Assembly (NCBI RefSeq): GCF_947492405.1
Contig: NZ_CANLMP010000001.1
Coordinates: 1,341,087-1,405,086 of the forward strand
Direction: 5' to 3'
From: an uncultured Aquimarina sp.
GTDB taxonomy: Bacteria > Bacteroidota > Bacteroidia > Flavobacteriales > Flavobacteriaceae
DNA: 64,000 nucleotides
Positions 8,119-19,949 of the stretch are shown piece after piece (within the stretch, counting starts at the first letter, position 1; every line of letters starts with the position of its first letter). The notes beneath the pieces are model-generated. The model saw only the letters and a program-made list of their open reading frames with translations. It did no database searches and was not told the DNA's origin. A program made the position numbers and the translations under genes.

Positions 8119-9567
8119 ATGAGTTCTAACGAAGTTTATGAGAAAGAACTTGCCTTTCAGGCAGACAGACGCCGCGCAACAGTGGCTTTCATTAAAACTG
8201 TAAGTGATTTATGGTACGATAATTCTATCGAATTAGTATTGTTTCGAAATCAGTTAATTGATAAAAACGTAAGTGAAATTCTTAATTTACACGAATACGC
8301 GGGTGAGTTTGTTCAAAAACCAATTTCAATTTTTGACTCTGTAGAAATTGCCCAAGCCATTAAATTAATGGACTTACCTCCTGCCAAATTAGATATTGGT
8401 AAACTTACGTATGAGTACCATCTTGCTGGTAATGAATTTGATTCTGCAACTAGTTTTGTTATGAACAAATTAAAGGACGCTAAGAAGTTTAAAAACATTT
8501 CTCCTAAAGATGTGGTCCTTTATGGTTTCGGACGTATTGGACGTTTAGTAGCGCGAGAACTCATGACTATTACTGGAAAAGGAAGTCAATTAAGGTTAAG
8601 AGCTATTGTAACCAGAGGATCTATCACCGAAGAAATTTTAGAAAAAAGAGCTTCGTTATTAAGAAATGACTCCGTTCATGGTGAATTTGCTGGTTTAGTA
8701 GAAACCGATATAGCAAACAGTTCTTTGATCATCAATGGAACTACTGTGAAAATTATTAGTGCCAATAACCCTGAAGATATCGATTATACTTCTTTCGGAA
8801 TTGATAACGCATTATTAATAGATAATACTGGAGCATTTAGAGACAAAGAAGCTTTAAGCCGACATTTAATCGCCAAAGGAATTGATAAAGTTTTACTTAC
8901 TGCACCAGGAAAAGGAATTCCAAACATTGTACACGGAGTAAATCACAAAGAACATAATCCAGATAAAGTAAATATCTTTTCTGCAGCATCTTGTACTACC
9001 AATGCAATTACTCCAATCCTACAAGCCGTAGACGAAAGCTTTGGAGTTATAAATGGTCACTTAGAAACTATACATGCATATACTAATGATCAGAATTTAG
9101 TAGATAATATGCACAATAAGTATAGAAGAGGTCGTGCTGCCGCTTTAAACATGGTAATCACTGAAACAGGAGCTGGAAAAGCAGTTTCTAAAGCATTGCC
9201 AAGTTTCGAAGGAAAATTAACTTCTAATGCTATAAGAGTACCTGTACCTAATGGATCTCTAGCAATTCTTAATCTAAATCTAGATAAGAAAGCATCTAAA
9301 GAAAGTATGAATTCAATTATTAAAAAATATGCTTTAGAAGGGAACCTGGTAGAACAAATCAAGTATTCTTTAGACAATGAATTGGTTTCAAGTGACATTG
9401 TAGGTTCATCTGCTCCATCTATATACGATAGCAATGCAACCATTGTAGATGCCAAAGGTAATAATGCAGTCCTATATGTATGGTATGACAATGAATATGG
9501 ATATAGTCATCAAGTAATTAGATTATCAAAATATATTGCCAAAGTAAGGCGCTATACATATTACTAG
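8119..9567 (+). CDS. gap: Glyceraldehyde-3-phosphate dehydrogenase, long form
   Basis: GAPDH oxidises and phosphorylates glyceraldehyde-3-phosphate with NAD(P) in glycolysis or gluconeogenesis. The core is standard: the nucleotide-binding GFGRIGR at 136-142, catalytic Cys292 in SAASCTTNAITP, and the C-terminal WYDNEYGYSHQV. The protein is 482 residues, about 140 longer than classical GAPDH. The excess is an N-terminal helical domain (residues 1-130) unrelated to the catalytic fold. Such long GAPDH forms are known in Bacteroidota and some proteobacteria. The role of the extension is not known to me. The gene is monocistronic, with its own -7 box and a very strong terminator. Confidence 0.95.
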   Translation: MSSNEVYEKELAFQADRRRATVAFIKTVSDLWYDNSIELVLFRNQLIDKNVSEILNLHEYAGEFVQKPISIFDSVEIAQAIKLMDLPPAKLDIGKLTYEYHLAGNEFDSATSFVMNKLKDAKKFKNISPKDVVLYGFGRIGRLVARELMTITGKGSQLRLRAIVTRGSITEEILEKRASLLRNDSVHGEFAGLVETDIANSSLIINGTTVKIISANNPEDIDYTSFGIDNALLIDNTGAFRDKEALSRHLIAKGIDKVLLTAPGKGIPNIVHGVNHKEHNPDKVNIFSAASCTTNAITPILQAVDESFGVINGHLETIHAYTNDQNLVDNMHNKYRRGRAAALNMVITETGAGKAVSKALPSFEGKLTSNAIRVPVPNGSLAILNLNLDKKASKESMNSIIKKYALEGNLVEQIKYSLDNELVSSDIVGSSAPSIYDSNATIVDAKGNNAVLYVWYDNEYGYSHQVIRLSKYIAKVRRYTYY

Positions 9568-9579
9568 AAAATACAATTA

Positions 9580-9633
9580 TGTATTAAAATTAAAAAGACT
9601 GTCTTTTCGGACAGTCTTTTTAATTTTAATACA
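9580..9633. terminator. Long perfect terminator hairpin after GAPDH
   Basis: A perfect 24-bp inverted repeat (9580-9603 with 9610-9633) surrounds a 6-base TTTTCG loop. The A- and T-rich flanks of the stem would let it terminate in either direction. Confidence 0.88.
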
Positions 9634-9990
9634 CTTGTCAATCTATTTCTAATTTTAAGTTTTCATAAAATAAGGTTATCTCTTACCAAATTGTCTCTAC
9701 AAAAAATAACACATAGAATTATTAATCAATTCTATGATTATTTCGGAGAAGCATATCAACATTTTGATTTAATTTAAAACTCTATAAACACAACTATAAG
9801 ATATACACATTAAAACTTTTAAATTATTTACAATATCGTATCTTTATTAGCGTTAAAATTAATTAAAGACTGACGTAAAAAAGAATAAAGCTTTTAGAAT
9901 AATGAATAACTTCATTTAGCAAGTATTATGAAGTTTATTTCATCAAACTTAAGGTTTTAATCAACCATTAAAAACAATTAAAATTCACAC
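9634..9990. other. Intergenic region upstream of the coiled-coil protein gene
   Basis: This AT-rich gap contains no convincing open reading frame. A near-match to the -7 box (TATCTTTA, 9839-9846, one mismatch) could drive the downstream gene with a leader of about 140 bases. Nothing else is recognised. Confidence 0.4.
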
Positions 9991-10608
9991 ATGAAATTAT
10001 CAAAGTACCTATTAGTTTTAATAGCTCTATTCCCCATTTTTGAAACCATTCAGGCACAAGAAGAGAATCTAACAGCAGAACAAGCGTTACAACAAGAAAA
10101 TATTCAAACTCAATTTGATGTTGTAATCAAAAAATCTGGTAGATATCAAGAATACAAGGTAGTAAAACGTGTTTGGCTTGATAAGTTAAAAGGAAACACC
10201 ATCGATTCCCTTAAAACCTTAGAAGCTAAATTAAATAGCTCTAATCAAAAAATTACTGAACAACAAACTTCTATATCAAATCTGGAAACTTCTCTAGCAA
10301 AAACAAATGGAGATCTTTCTGCTGTTACTGAAGAAAAGGATAGTATGACTTTTCTTGGTATGTCATTTACTAAAGGTAGTTACAAAACGATGATGTGGGC
10401 TATTGTTGGAGGACTTTTAGCACTATTAGCTTTCTTTGTTTTTAAATTTAAAAATAGTAACTCAGTTACCATTCAAGCTAAAAAAGCTTTAGCAGAGACA
10501 GAAGCAGAATTCGAAGATCACAGACGTAGAGCTTTAGAAAGAGAACAAAAAGTAATGCGTAAACTTCAGGATGAAATCAACAAACAACGTAAAACCGGAG
10601 CTAAGTAA
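9991..10608 (+). CDS. Membrane protein with periplasmic coiled coil, upstream of trmD
   Basis: I do not recognise a functional family in this 205-residue protein. A signal peptide (residues 1-22, ending QAQ) is followed by a polar segment and a coiled coil at about 65-118. A single transmembrane helix (MMWAIVGGLLALLAFFVF) lies at about 134-151. A highly charged cytoplasmic helix rich in Glu, Arg and Lys (165-205) ends the chain. It lies 61 bases before trmD. Homologues in flavobacteria are sometimes labelled tRNA methyltransferase only because of this neighbour, and nothing in the sequence supports that label. A structural or scaffolding envelope role is possible. Confidence 0.72.
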   Translation: MKLSKYLLVLIALFPIFETIQAQEENLTAEQALQQENIQTQFDVVIKKSGRYQEYKVVKRVWLDKLKGNTIDSLKTLEAKLNSSNQKITEQQTSISNLETSLAKTNGDLSAVTEEKDSMTFLGMSFTKGSYKTMMWAIVGGLLALLAFFVFKFKNSNSVTIQAKKALAETEAEFEDHRRRALEREQKVMRKLQDEINKQRKTGAK

Positions 10609-10669
10609 TACCAATTTTCTGGATTATTAATGTATTGTTTTGCATCTTTGCAAATCTTAATTAAAAAAG

Positions 10670-11347
10670 ATGCGAATAGATATAATAACGGTGGTACCTG
10701 ATATTTTAAAAAGTCCTTTTGAAGCTTCCATTATGAAGCGTTCTATAGAAAAAGGATTAGTAGAAGTACATTTTCATAACCTTAGAGATTACACCACTGA
10801 CAATTATAAACAAGTGGATGACTATCAATTTGGTGGTGGTGCGGGTATGGTCATGATGGTAGAACCTATTGATAAGTGCATCTCTGGCTTAAAAGCTAAA
10901 AGACAGTATGATGAAGTTATTTACATGACTCCCGATGGAGACACTTTGAATCAAGGAATCGCGAATCAACTGTCATTAAAAGGTAATTTAATTATCTTAT
11001 GCGGGCATTATAAAGGTGTAGATCAAAGAGTTAGAGATCACTTTATTACAAAAGAAATATCAGTCGGAGATTATGTTCTTTCTGGAGGAGAATTAGGTGC
11101 TCTAATTTTGTGCGATGCAATTATCAGACTTATTCCAGGCGTGCTAGGCAATGAAACTTCTGCATTAACAGATTCATTTCAAGACGATTTGTTAGCACCG
11201 CCTATTTACACTAGACCAGCAGACTATAAAGGATGGAAAGTTCCAGAAGTACTTACATCAGGAAATTTTCCGAAAATTGAAGCTTGGCGAGAAGAACAAG
11301 CGTATCAAAGAACCAAAGAACGTAGACCAGATTTGTTGGATGATTGA
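10670..11347 (+). CDS. trmD: tRNA (guanine-N1)-methyltransferase TrmD
   Basis: TrmD methylates G37 next to the anticodon using SAM and prevents +1 frameshifting. The protein is 225 residues, normal for the family. The trefoil-knot SAM site shows as [20 protein letters not shown] and IPGVLGN, and the substrate loop begins [12 protein letters not shown]. The next gene is rplS, the classical trmD-rplS neighbour pair. Here rplS has its own promoter and a 220-base gap, so the two are not simply co-transcribed. A one-mismatch -7 box (CATCTTTG, about 10643-10650) lies just upstream of trmD. Confidence 0.97.
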   Translation: MRIDIITVVPDILKSPFEASIMKRSIEKGLVEVHFHNLRDYTTDNYKQVDDYQFGGGAGMVMMVEPIDKCISGLKAKRQYDEVIYMTPDGDTLNQGIANQLSLKGNLIILCGHYKGVDQRVRDHFITKEISVGDYVLSGGELGALILCDAIIRLIPGVLGNETSALTDSFQDDLLAPPIYTRPADYKGWKVPEVLTSGNFPKIEAWREEQAYQRTKERRPDLLDD

Positions 11348-11466
11348 TTAGTATGATTTCTGTTTATTTATCTTGATAAAACTTAATTTAAAATCAACTA
11401 TACTTAACTGAAATTCAATAGCGTAACAAAGTTGTTTTCCACAAAAAGAATAATCATAAAAAATAC

Positions 11467-11496
11467 TTGCAAATAATTAAATAATACTTATTTTTG
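11467..11496 (+). promoter_or_regulatory. Promoter of rplS (TTG-N19-TATTTTTG)
   Basis: TTG at 11467-11469 and TATTTTTG at 11489-11496 match both halves of the Bacteroidota housekeeping promoter, with 19 bases between them. It would give a leader of about 68 bases in front of the rplS ATG. Confidence 0.75.
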
Positions 11497-11570
11497 CAGC
11501 CTGATTGAAATAACCTCTGGCGAGAATCGTGAATGTTGTTTTAATAAAACATAAGTAAACTATCTCAAAA

Positions 11571-11921
11571 ATGGAAGATTTAGTAAAATTCGTACAAGAC
11601 GAATTTGTTACAAGAAAAGAATTACCTGAATTTGCAGCAGGTGATACAATCACAGTATATTACGAAATTAAAGAAGGAAACAAAACACGTACACAGTTCT
11701 TTAGAGGAGTTGTAATCCAAAGAAGAGGTTCTGGTTCTAGTGAAACTTTTACAATCAGAAAAATGTCTGGAACGGTAGGTGTAGAACGTATTTTCCCTGT
11801 AAATTTACCAGCACTTCAGAAAATTGAAGTTAACAAAAGAGGTAAAGTTCGTAGAGCACGTATATTCTACTTTAGAGAACTTACTGGTAAAAAAGCCCGT
11901 ATTAAAGAAAAAAGAAGCTAA
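11571..11921 (+). CDS. rplS: 50S ribosomal protein L19 (bL19)
   Basis: L19 sits at the 30S-50S interface of the ribosome. The 116-residue length is standard. The conserved segments FAAGDTITVYYEIKEG, FRGVVIQRRG, ETFTIRKMSGTVGVERIFP and RRARIFYFREL are all present. The gene follows trmD, as in many bacteria. It has a strong dedicated promoter, a leader of about 68 bases that may be regulatory, and an intrinsic terminator 21 bases after the stop codon. An overlapping frame on the same strand (11824-12093) shows no family features and is taken as spurious. Confidence 0.98.
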   Translation: MEDLVKFVQDEFVTRKELPEFAAGDTITVYYEIKEGNKTRTQFFRGVVIQRRGSGSSETFTIRKMSGTVGVERIFPVNLPALQKIEVNKRGKVRRARIFYFRELTGKKARIKEKRS

Positions 11922-11942
11922 TTCTTACTTCTTACACCATAC

Positions 11943-11971
11943 AAAAGGTTGCCAAATGGCAGCCTTTTTTT
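11943..11971 (+). terminator. Intrinsic terminator after rplS
   Basis: AAGGTTGCC pairs with GGCAGCCTT (one G-U pair) around an AAAT loop, followed by seven T. Confidence 0.82.
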
Positions 11972-12511
11972 ATGAACAAAAGTTAATAACTATAGTTCAT
12001 AACCAGTTGATAACTAAAACTATACAAAAAATTGATCCATCAATCGATTTTCCCTATTTTTATAATAGAAATGATATAGTAATATCGAGATGACACAAGG
12101 ATTCTAGATAGGTATTTTTTCTAAACACGTTCTTTGAACATTTACATAAACCATCTTAAGATTAGGATAAATATAAAACGAAAGTTATTTTTTTGAGTAC
12201 ATCGTTGAAATAAATTTAAGGGTTCTCTTTAAAATCATTTCAGAATGAAATTCAAAAGAAAAAATTAAGTTTTGACACCTTTTTAATTTTAAGTGGCATT
12301 GGACTATTCGGATAAAAAAACTAAAAATTACATTCGTAATTTAGATACAAAAGTGTTCGCAATAGTCTCCCGAGTAGTATTTAGGTTAACATCGTATTTT
12401 CTTTTATAAATTTAAATCTACTCAAAACAGAAATAAAAACATTGGTATAAACTAACGAAAGTTATTATTTAATAGCGGGTAAAACAGCTAACAATCTTAT
12501 TATTTCTGGAC
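11972..12511. other. Gene-poor region that may encode a small RNA
   Basis: Between the rplS terminator and the orphan terminator at 12512 I find no credible protein-coding frame over about 540 bases. No clear TAnnTTTG box was recognised. The presence of a strong terminator at its 3' end, with no gene before it, suggests a non-coding transcript somewhere in this stretch. Confidence 0.35.
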
Positions 12512-12556
12512 AAAAGCCATATCAAGGTATTCGTATTATGATATGGCTTTTTATTT
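12512..12556 (+). terminator. Orphan intrinsic terminator
   Basis: A perfect 13-bp stem (AAAAGCCATATCA, 12512-12524, with TGATATGGCTTTT, 12539-12551) and a 14-base loop run into a T-rich tail. The nearest upstream gene, rplS, has its own terminator 540 bases earlier. Confidence 0.72.
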
Positions 12557-12671
12557 TTTACAACTATTCTTAAATCAGGCAACTTTTTTTTACGACTACC
12601 ATTTTTTATACCCTATCTTTTTTAAAGATTTATAATTCAATTCCTTTAACGCAAAACTAACAATATACAGG

Positions 12672-12702
12672 TTGCATTTACCTCGCTATATTCGTATCTT
12701 CG
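12672..12702 (+). promoter_or_regulatory. Probable promoter of icd (TTG-N20-TATCTTCG)
   Basis: TTG at 12672-12674 and TATCTTCG at 12695-12702 (one mismatch to TAnnTTTG) have a 20-base spacer. The leader to the icd start would be about 178 bases. Confidence 0.6.
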
Positions 12703-12874
12703 CGCTCGGAAAATCTTACTGCAAATAATATTAAATAACAGATAGTGTTCTGCCAAAAGAAAAAGAGAGGCTACTATTATTTGCCCAAGAAAAGTTAAAC
12801 GACTAATTATTTCCTTAATAGACAGTATAATACATAGGACATCCAACCGCAAGGCTACATAGATTTCCTATTAA

Positions 12875-15112
<2,238 letters not shown>

Positions 15113-15128
15113 GCATAGTCTTTTACAT

Positions 15129-15168
15129 AAAAAAGCGCCATATAAAGTATTTTATATGGCGCTTTTTT
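15129..15168 (+). terminator. Intrinsic terminator after icd
   Basis: A perfect 18-bp stem (15129-15146 with 15151-15168) surrounds a GTAT loop, with A and T tracts on either side. It begins 17 bases after the stop codon. Confidence 0.9.
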
Positions 15169-15319
15169 TATAAGATTTTGCGTTCAAAATGTTTAAAAAC
15201 AACGTGCTGCGAAACAAACAAAAGATTTAAAATTGTTCAAATAAAAAATGTTTAGTTTTACCAAAGAAAGTAATACCAGCTTTTTAAAAAAATCAAAACT
15301 TTTATAGACCAGTAAACCC

Positions 15320-18300
15320 ATGTTACAACTTGTTAAATCATTCAGACTTTTTAGTTTCATATTTTTAGTAGTCATAATATCTTGTAATGAAAAGAAAACA
15401 GATACAATTGATAAAACTAAAACAGAAATAAATAGAGAACAAGAAAAAACCTTATTCACCTTAACAGACCCTAAAGAAACTGGTTTTTATTTTGTCAACA
15501 AGCTTAAAGAAAATGAAACATTTAATATTATAACGTACGAATATATCTATGGCGGTGGCGGTGTTGCAGTTGGAGATATTAATAATGATGGATTACCTGA
15601 TGTTTTTCTTTCGGGAAATCTATCTGGTGGAGGACTGTTCTTAAATAAAGGGAATTTAAAATTTCAACAGATTTCTAAAACTGCCGAAGTATTGCATGCT
15701 GGTTTTAGCACTGGAACTTCCATGATAGACATCAATAATGATGGTTACCAAGACATATACATCTGTCGTTCTCTAGCTGGAGAACCTGAATTAAGAGAAA
15801 ACATTTTACTTATTAATAATCAAGATCTTACTTTCACAAATAAAGCTGCAGAATATGGCCTGAATGATCAGAGTTTTTCTAACCAAGCTTCTTTTTTTGA
15901 CTATGATAATGATGGGGATTTGGACATGTATCTACTTAATCATCGTGTAGACTTTGTTGATGCTCAAAATATAAAAACAACTAAAGATAAAACCGGGAAT
16001 ACCATATTATATAAAGATACTAACTATGAAGATGTTAGTGATCGGTTATATAGAAATAATGGAAACGGTACATTTACGGACGTTACTAAAAAAGCAGGTT
16101 TACTCAATAGAGCCTTTGGCTTAAGTGTTACTCCTACTGATATTAATAAAGATGGATGGACTGATCTTTATGTAGCTAATGATTATTTAGACAAGGATCA
16201 TTTTTATATAAATAATGGAGATGGATCATTCACCGATGCTATAAGCGACATGTTTTTTCACATGAGTAGAAATTCCATGGGATCCGATATTGCTGATTTT
16301 AATAATGACGGACATTTAGATGTAATTAATTTAGACATGATGGCAGAACATAACTATCGTCAAAAACAACTAAAAGGTCAGAGTCCATATGATTTGTATC
16401 ATATTGCTGTAAAGTTTGGATTAGGTCATCAAGTAATGCGCAATACATTGCAACTAAACAATGGTAATGGTACTTTTAGTGAGATTGGTCAGTTATCAGG
16501 AATATCACATACCGATTGGAGCTGGACACCTTTACTTGCCGATTATGACAATGATGGCTTTAAAGACCTCTTTATCTCTAATGGGTTTTATAGAAATATA
16601 ACCGATATGGATTTTTTAAAATATGATTCTAATACGGCTATTGCATCAGGAGGAGGTGCTAAGAAGTTTAACAACATGAAGTTATTAAATCTAATATCTT
16701 CCACACCAGTTGCAAATTATATTTATAAGAATAATGGTGATCTTTCATTTACCAAAAAATCAACTTCCTGGGGATTTGATAAACCTTCATTTTCTAATGG
16801 TGCAGTATACGCAGATTTAGATCAGGATGGTGACTTGGATCTGATTACTAATAATTTTAATCAAGAAGCATTTTTATATAGAAACAATAGTAGAGAACTA
16901 AAATCTAACAACCATTATCTATCTGTTCAGTTAAAGGGCAACAAAAATAACGCTTCAGGTATTGGCGCTAAAGTAACGATTACCACTGGAGATGGCATAC
17001 AATATCAAGAATGTTCTCCATATAGAGGATACCTTAGTTCAGGAGAATCCATTTTACATTTTGGAGTAGGATTAAACAAAAATATTACTTCGGTATCAGT
17101 AGTATGGCCGAATGGTAAACACCAACAACTAAATAATATTGCTTCTAATCAACGTATCCAATTAAATATTGAAGATGCAATCGATAAACCTACTGTAGAA
17201 AAAGTTGAAAAAACTTTACTAATTAAGGCTAAAAACACTTTTTCTCCTGAATTCCAGCATCAAGAAAATGATTATATCGATTTTAAACAAGAACCGTTAC
17301 TAGAACATAAACTATCTAATAAAGGTCCTTTCATATCTAAAGGAGATATCAATAATGACGGATTAGAAGATATATATATAGGTGGCGCAAATGGATACTC
17401 CGGAACTTTGTATGTTCAAAATAATCAGGGTAAATTCATACAAAAGAAAATTAAAGCATTTGAAACAGATAAAACTTATGAAGATGCAGAAGCTCTTTTT
17501 TTTGATGCAGATGCTGATCAAGATCTTGATTTGTTCGTAGTAAGTGGTGGTTATGCTTCAGCATATAATTCACCCTTATATCAGGACCGATTATATTTAA
17601 ATGATGGAGCAGGTAATTTTAGTAAAGCCGAAAATGCATTACCAAAGAATTTTAAAAATGGAACCTGTGTTACAGCACATGATATAGATAATGATGGAGA
17701 TCTGGATCTTTTTATAGGTGGTGGAGCTAAGCCTCTATCCTACCCTATTGAAGAGCAAAGTCAATTACTTATCAATAATGAAGGTAGTTTTACAAATGCT
17801 ACCAATATGTTGCCGAATAACGGAAATTTAGGAATGGTTAATGATGCTATTTGGATGGATTATGATACCGATGGAAATAAAGACTTAATTCTGGCAGGAG
17901 AATGGATGCCTATTACTATTTTAAAAAATAATAATTCGAAATTTACTAAAATTACAGAGCAAGCTGGTCTTTTAAAAACTGCTGGGTGGTGGAATACTAT
18001 TACTGCAGCGGATATAGATAAGGATGGTGACCTAGACTTGATCGCTGGAAACCGTGGTGAAAATTCATTTTATAAAGTTTCAGAAGATCAACCAGGTACT
18101 ATTTATGCCAAAGATTTCGATGGTAACGGTCGGATCGATGCATTTCCTTTTTATTATTTCAGTGATGGAAAAAGTTATCCTAAACATGTGTTAGATGAAA
18201 TTGCCACACAATATCCGGATATTAAAAAGAAATTTAGGAGGTATCATCAATATTCGCAAGCAACGCTGGATTCAATATTTTCAAAAAAAGAATTGGAAGG

Positions 18301-18691
18301 AGCTCTGCAATTATTAGCACATACCTTTAGTAGTGCTTATTTTGAAAACAAAGGTAACGGAACATTTGAAGCTCACAACTTACCCAAATCAGCTCAATTC
18401 TCTGAAGTTCACGGTATTTTACCCATAGATATGAATAAAGATGGAAACCTAGATCTTATCGTAACTGGAAATAATTACCATACCGATGTAGAAATGGGAC
18501 GCAGTGATGCAAGCATAGGCTCCGTATTATTAGGTGATGGAACTGGTAATTTCCAAGCTATTCCTGCTCATAAAAGTGGTTTTTCGGTAATTGGAGATAC
18601 TCGCGGTATCGTTATGCTACAGAAAAAAAATAAAACCTTAATTCTAACTCTATGTAACGAAGGAAACTTACAATATTTCACCAATGACTGA
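15320..18691 (+). CDS. Surface lipoprotein with VCBS/FG-GAP repeats and ASPIC/UnbV domain
   Basis: This is a 1123-residue secreted lipoprotein. The signal peptide ends in a lipobox (VVIISC, Cys near 22). The body is a series of FG-GAP/VCBS beta-propeller blades. Each carries a calcium-binding loop such as DINNDGLPDVF, DYDNDGDLDMY, DINKDGWTDLY and DADADQDLDLF, in two halves (about 70-480 and 665-1110). Between them lies an ASPIC/UnbV domain (about 545-620, with the GIGAKVTI and SGESILHFGVG segments). This architecture, related to the CRTAC1 family, is common in marine Bacteroidota and is often linked to glycan use or adhesion. No SusC/SusD pair is adjacent, so the substrate is open. Confidence 0.88.
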   Translation: MLQLVKSFRLFSFIFLVVIISCNEKKTDTIDKTKTEINREQEKTLFTLTDPKETGFYFVNKLKENETFNIITYEYIYGGGGVAVGDINNDGLPDVFLSGNLSGGGLFLNKGNLKFQQISKTAEVLHAGFSTGTSMIDINNDGYQDIYICRSLAGEPELRENILLINNQDLTFTNKAAEYGLNDQSFSNQASFFDYDNDGDLDMYLLNHRVDFVDAQNIKTTKDKTGNTILYKDTNYEDVSDRLYRNNGNGTFTDVTKKAGLLNRAFGLSVTPTDINKDGWTDLYVANDYLDKDHFYINNGDGSFTDAISDMFFHMSRNSMGSDIADFNNDGHLDVINLDMMAEHNYRQKQLKGQSPYDLYHIAVKFGLGHQVMRNTLQLNNGNGTFSEIGQLSGISHTDWSWTPLLADYDNDGFKDLFISNGFYRNITDMDFLKYDSNTAIASGGGAKKFNNMKLLNLISSTPVANYIYKNNGDLSFTKKSTSWGFDKPSFSNGAVYADLDQDGDLDLITNNFNQEAFLYRNNSRELKSNNHYLSVQLKGNKNNASGIGAKVTITTGDGIQYQECSPYRGYLSSGESILHFGVGLNKNITSVSVVWPNGKHQQLNNIASNQRIQLNIEDAIDKPTVEKVEKTLLIKAKNTFSPEFQHQENDYIDFKQEPLLEHKLSNKGPFISKGDINNDGLEDIYIGGANGYSGTLYVQNNQGKFIQKKIKAFETDKTYEDAEALFFDADADQDLDLFVVSGGYASAYNSPLYQDRLYLNDGAGNFSKAENALPKNFKNGTCVTAHDIDNDGDLDLFIGGGAKPLSYPIEEQSQLLINNEGSFTNATNMLPNNGNLGMVNDAIWMDYDTDGNKDLILAGEWMPITILKNNNSKFTKITEQAGLLKTAGWWNTITAADIDKDGDLDLIAGNRGENSFYKVSEDQPGTIYAKDFDGNGRIDAFPFYYFSDGKSYPKHVLDEIATQYPDIKKKFRRYHQYSQATLDSIFSKKELEGALQLLAHTFSSAYFENKGNGTFEAHNLPKSAQFSEVHGILPIDMNKDGNLDLIVTGNNYHTDVEMGRSDASIGSVLLGDGTGNFQAIPAHKSGFSVIGDTRGIVMLQKKNKTLILTLCNEGNLQYFTND

Positions 18692-18718
18692 TTTATAAAA
18701 TACATCTTACAATAAATT

Positions 18719-18755
18719 AAAGCCTATGAATTAAAGTATTTATAGGCTTTTTTTA
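18719..18755 (+). terminator. Intrinsic terminator after the VCBS lipoprotein gene
   Basis: AAAGCCTAT pairs with ATAGGCTTT around a loop of 14 bases that can partly pair further, followed by a T-rich tail. Confidence 0.72.
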
Positions 18756-18868
18756 TTTTTCTCCATAAAAAAACAAACATGATGCAACCTTTTACTTTTT
18801 GTTTTGTCAATAGTAATAACTAGAAAAGAAAAGTAACTTTAAAGAAACTTACAATCAATCATAAATAA

Positions 18869-19411
18869 TTGAAAACTAACATTCTTTATACACATAAGGA
18901 TCTTATAGAGAAAAGCAAATCTGGTGACCGGAATTCGCAATATAAACTATATGAACTCTACATAGATGCTATGTATAATGTAAGCATGAGGATATTAGGT
19001 ATCAAAGAAGATGCAGAAGATATTATTCAGGATAGTTTTGTTGATGCTTTTAAAAACTTAACCGCTTTTAGATATGAAAGTACTTTCGGTTCCTGGTTAA
19101 AAAGAATAGTAATTAACAAGAGTATTAATCATTTGAAACTAAAAAAAGTACCTGTCATACCACTAGAGCAACATGAATATTATATAGGCGAAGAGATGAA
19201 CGAGCCTATTAAAACAATGGATGTAACTAAAATCAAAAAAGGTATAGCACAATTACCAGATGGATACAAACAGATTATTAATCTATACTTAATTGAAGGA
19301 TATGATCATATTGAAATTTCGGAAATACTAGAAATTTCTAGTTCTACATCCAAATCACAATATCATAGAGCTAAGAAAAAACTAATTCAGATTATAAATA
19401 CACTAGAATAA
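18869..19411 (+). CDS. ECF-type RNA polymerase sigma factor
   Basis: This 180-residue sigma factor has region 2 at about 25-90 (EDAEDIIQDSFVDAFKNL and the -10 reading helix TFGSWLKRIVINK). Region 4 is at about 120-178 (DGYKQIINLYLIEGYDHIEI, then a helix-turn-helix). The start is a TTG at 18869; no ATG gives a complete region 2. It heads a compact run with the anti-sigma-like gene (1-base gap), the DUF4097-like gene (overlap) and two beta-barrel genes. This is consistent with a cell-envelope regulon controlled by its own sigma factor. Confidence 0.92.
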   Translation: MKTNILYTHKDLIEKSKSGDRNSQYKLYELYIDAMYNVSMRILGIKEDAEDIIQDSFVDAFKNLTAFRYESTFGSWLKRIVINKSINHLKLKKVPVIPLEQHEYYIGEEMNEPIKTMDVTKIKKGIAQLPDGYKQIINLYLIEGYDHIEISEILEISSSTSKSQYHRAKKKLIQIINTLE

Positions 19412-19412
19412 G

Positions 19413-19949
19413 ATGGATGATTTTGAAAAATATATCAAAGAAAACAAACTTCTTTTTGATGAGCATAAACCAGATAGGACAAAGCTTTGGTCGCATATTG
19501 ATGTAGAACTTAATGCAGATTTTAAAGAAGAAACTGTTACATTTTGGCGATCTCCGATGATCAAAATAGCCGCAGCTGTAGTTATTTTGATTGGAGTATT
19601 TTCTTTGACTACTATTTTTACAGCTGCAAATGAGTCAAATGATTTTGCCAATCAAGAATTAAACGATATTGACACTTACTACAAAAACTTGGTTTCATTT
19701 CAGGTAGAATTAGTAAAAAACAATGCTAAACTTTCTGAAGAGGATAAAGAAGAGTTCCTCTCTTTTATGGATGAGCTAGACAAAGAACATCTTTTATTAA
19801 AAGAAGAAATGGCTGCTAACCTTAATAATGAATACATTCTGGAAGCCATAATACAGAATTACAAAAAAAGAATTGAATTAATAGAAAATCTTTTAGAACA
19901 AATTAAAGATTCAAAAAAATCCGATGATAATGAAGGATACATTTTATAA
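19413..19949 (+). CDS. Probable anti-sigma factor, single-pass membrane protein
   Basis: This 178-residue protein has a cytoplasmic N-terminal segment (1-48), one transmembrane helix (about 50-70, MIKIAAAVVILIGVFSLTT) and an extracytoplasmic helical, acidic C-terminus (75-178) with coiled-coil character. It starts one base after the sigma-factor stop codon. This is the usual position and topology of an anti-sigma factor. No zinc-binding HxxxCxxC motif is present, so it would be a non-ZAS type. The call rests on context and topology, not on a recognised family. The final bases overlap the next gene by 26, suggesting coupled translation. Confidence 0.68.
   Translation: MDDFEKYIKENKLLFDEHKPDRTKLWSHIDVELNADFKEETVTFWRSPMIKIAAAVVILIGVFSLTTIFTAANESNDFANQELNDIDTYYKNLVSFQVELVKNNAKLSEEDKEEFLSFMDELDKEHLLLKEEMAANLNNEYILEAIIQNYKKRIELIENLLEQIKDSKKSDDNEGYIL

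Noticed and set aside
11824..12093. 89-codon frame overlapping the end of rplS
   Set aside because: It overlaps rplS by about 100 bases, crosses the rplS terminator and shows no family features.
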